The translations under genes and the position numbers were made by a program. A stretch of 38,516 nt of DNA, taken from positions 1 through 38,516 of the forward strand of contig LCNU01000006.1 in assembly GCA_001001375.1 (NCBI GenBank), written 5' to 3'. The notes below the pieces were generated by a model. It was not told the DNA's origin, made no database searches, and saw only the letters and a list, made by a program, of their open reading frames with translations. Below are positions 37,081 through 38,516 of the stretch, piece after piece. Each line of letters begins with the position of its first letter. Positions within the stretch are counted from its first letter, which is position 1. This DNA comes from Candidatus Amesbacteria bacterium GW2011_GWC1_47_15 (lineage in GTDB: Bacteria; Patescibacteriota; Microgenomatia; CAZETR01; Amesbacteraceae).

Positions 37081-37791
37081 TTATACCAGACTTTGCAAGA
37101 AATTGAGGACGGACTTGCGATCTGTCAGCTTTTCCTGCTCCTGGATCCCCCGCAGAATGAATTCAGCCTCCAGGGAAGCTCTGGCTTCGTTTGAAACCTG
37201 GCTTTTCAAGTCCTGGGGAGTGAGATTTTTAGTTTTGAGATAGCTATCTACAGACAACCCCAAGCGGGTAATGTTTTCCGCCAGGGCGGAAAGCCGGTGA
37301 CTGGCTTCCTCTTCCACCAGCAGATCCGGGATTTTCATAGCCGTTTTCTGCCTGAGAAAATCGATTATTTTGCCGGTTTTTTCGGTTTCTTCCAGTTTAC
37401 CCAGCGAGGCTATGCTTTTCTTATAATCAGGCAGGACAACCAGGGGTGCTTCACAAGTCACGGCCAAAAACTCCCAATCCTGCCCCTCTTCCCCTTTTGT
37501 AATTGTCAGCTTGGGATAAAGAATGGGTTTGAGCGCATACTGTTTGACAGCAGCGGAAAAGACCGCAGGAAGAAGATCCTGGACAGCTGCGGAATACAGC
37601 TTGTTTTTGTCCAATTGAGGTTCGACCATGTTTCGGGGTGCAGTTCCCTGGCGGAAACCAGGCAGGACAGCAAGTTTGACTGCTTTTTCTACCTGGACTC
37701 CGTATTTATTGAGAATTTCCTTCCATGGAAGAGTCAATCGGATTTCGATGCTGCCGTTTTCCAGACGGTTAATCAGAGTGTCTGAGACCAT
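37081..37791 (-). CDS. tig: Trigger-factor-like protein lacking the FKBP PPIase domain
   Basis: N-terminal LPGFRQGTAPRNMVEPQL (GFRxGxxP signature) plus helical C-domain; only 236 aa. Confidence 0.85.
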   Translation of the reverse strand: MVSDTLINRLENGSIEIRLTLPWKEILNKYGVQVEKAVKLAVLPGFRQGTAPRNMVEPQLDKNKLYSAAVQDLLPAVFSAAVKQYALKPILYPKLTITKGEEGQDWEFLAVTCEAPLVVLPDYKKSIASLGKLEETEKTGKIIDFLRQKTAMKIPDLLVEEEASHRLSALAENITRLGLSVDSYLKTKNLTPQDLKSQVSNEARASLEAEFILRGIQEQEKLTDRKSVLNFLQSLV

Positions 37792-37792
37792 G

Positions 37793-38380
37793 CTATTTGG
37801 ATAGAATTGAGGAAGAGACTATTTTATCGCCGGGGGACAGTTTATTTACAACGTCCATGCCGGAGAGCACTTTGCCGAAGTACGTGTATTCAGAGTTCAG
37901 GAAAAGGGAGTCTGTCTTGACGATGAAAAATTGCGAGTCGTTGCTCAGTTCGCGGGGTGTGGATTTACGGGCTACACCAAGGCTGCCGGCAGTAAATGGT
38001 TCCGGTGAAAATTCTGAAGGCAGGGTAGTCTGCCCTCCGGTACCGTCTCCGGAAGGATCACATCCCTGGACTACCCAATCCTCTACCCGGTGAAATGTTT
38101 TACCGTCGCAATATCCCGAATTCCATTTGGATAGAAAATTAATAACAGTTTTTGGTGCCAGGTCGGGACGCAGTTCCAGTACAAGCTTACCTTTGGATGT
38201 CTCAATTTCCACCTGAGGACGGCCGGAAATGGCAGGAGAAGGAGTGCCGTCCAGATTGAGGGCGGGAGTTGGGGTGGGATTCGCATCTGAGTCCATATTT
38301 GAATTTTTTGAGCGCAGAAACCAGACTGATGCCAGGGCACCGAGAATAATCACGGCGGCGATAAGCTTGTTTCTGTCCAT
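37793..38380 (-). CDS. Membrane-anchored cyclophilin-type peptidyl-prolyl isomerase
   Basis: N-terminal TM; VEIETSKGKLVLELRPDLAPKTVINFLSKWNSGYCDGKTFHRVEDWVVQGCDPSGDGTGG. Confidence 0.94.
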   Translation of the reverse strand: MDRNKLIAAVIILGALASVWFLRSKNSNMDSDANPTPTPALNLDGTPSPAISGRPQVEIETSKGKLVLELRPDLAPKTVINFLSKWNSGYCDGKTFHRVEDWVVQGCDPSGDGTGGQTTLPSEFSPEPFTAGSLGVARKSTPRELSNDSQFFIVKTDSLFLNSEYTYFGKVLSGMDVVNKLSPGDKIVSSSILSK

Positions 38381-38388
38381 TTATGTGG

Positions 38389-38418
38389 ATAATACTACAA
38401 CCTTATACTTAATGTCTA
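38389..38418 (-). promoter_or_regulatory. Promoter TAGACA-18-TATTAT, 8 nt before the cyclophilin ATG; -35 lies in a heptad repeat
   Basis: Direct reading. Confidence 0.55.
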
Positions 38419-38425
38419 ATGTTCA
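38405..38425. repeat. Heptad array ATACTTA ATGTCTA ATGTTCA
   Basis: Direct reading. Confidence 0.65.
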
Positions 38426-38516
38426 ACGTGCCTGCAGGCAGGTGATCAATATTCTGGTCAGGAAGATTTTTGGAGAACCGGGCGGAATTTGTAGCCATAG
38501 ACAATTATCCCTCGTT

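Overview
The window looks like a chromosomal segment of a Candidate Phyla Radiation (Patescibacteria, probably Microgenomates-like) genome. That placement is inferred from gene content and compact proteins; no marker phylogeny was run. TGA is used as a stop. Contents in order: a wHTH-Nudix protein, gyrA (apparent 1-nt frameshift), a membrane pyrophosphatase, gyrB and a HolB-like gene. Next comes a full type IV pilus locus (pilB-pilT-pilC, two disrupted pilin genes, pilD, five pilin-like/PilX-like genes, pilM-N-O). It is followed by khpA, rpsP, rnc, an ACP-like gene, nusB, rpmF, recG, a class A PBP, pheT/pheS, rplT-rpmI-infC-thrS, endonuclease IV, tRNA-Val(GAC), an M20 peptidase, trigger factor and a cyclophilin. 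The most striking find is a PheM-like Phe-rich leader peptide (MTTVKKAFSAFFFIL*) with a consensus promoter and a complete 1:2 / 2:3 / 3:4 attenuator, between rplT and the pheS-pheT operon. This is the same position as in E. coli thrS-infC-rpmI-rplT-pheM-pheST. Other notable signals are two tandem pilin genes with complementary out-of-frame internal losses, dispersed 7-bp-period degenerate repeat arrays (two read in frame inside pilD), and recurrent promoters placed a few nt from start codons (predicted leaderless mRNAs). Also notable are tRNA-Val abutting the nfo start codon by 3 nt, a structured thrS leader, an ACP-like protein lacking the phosphopantetheine serine, and domain-reduced PheT, ThrS and trigger factor.
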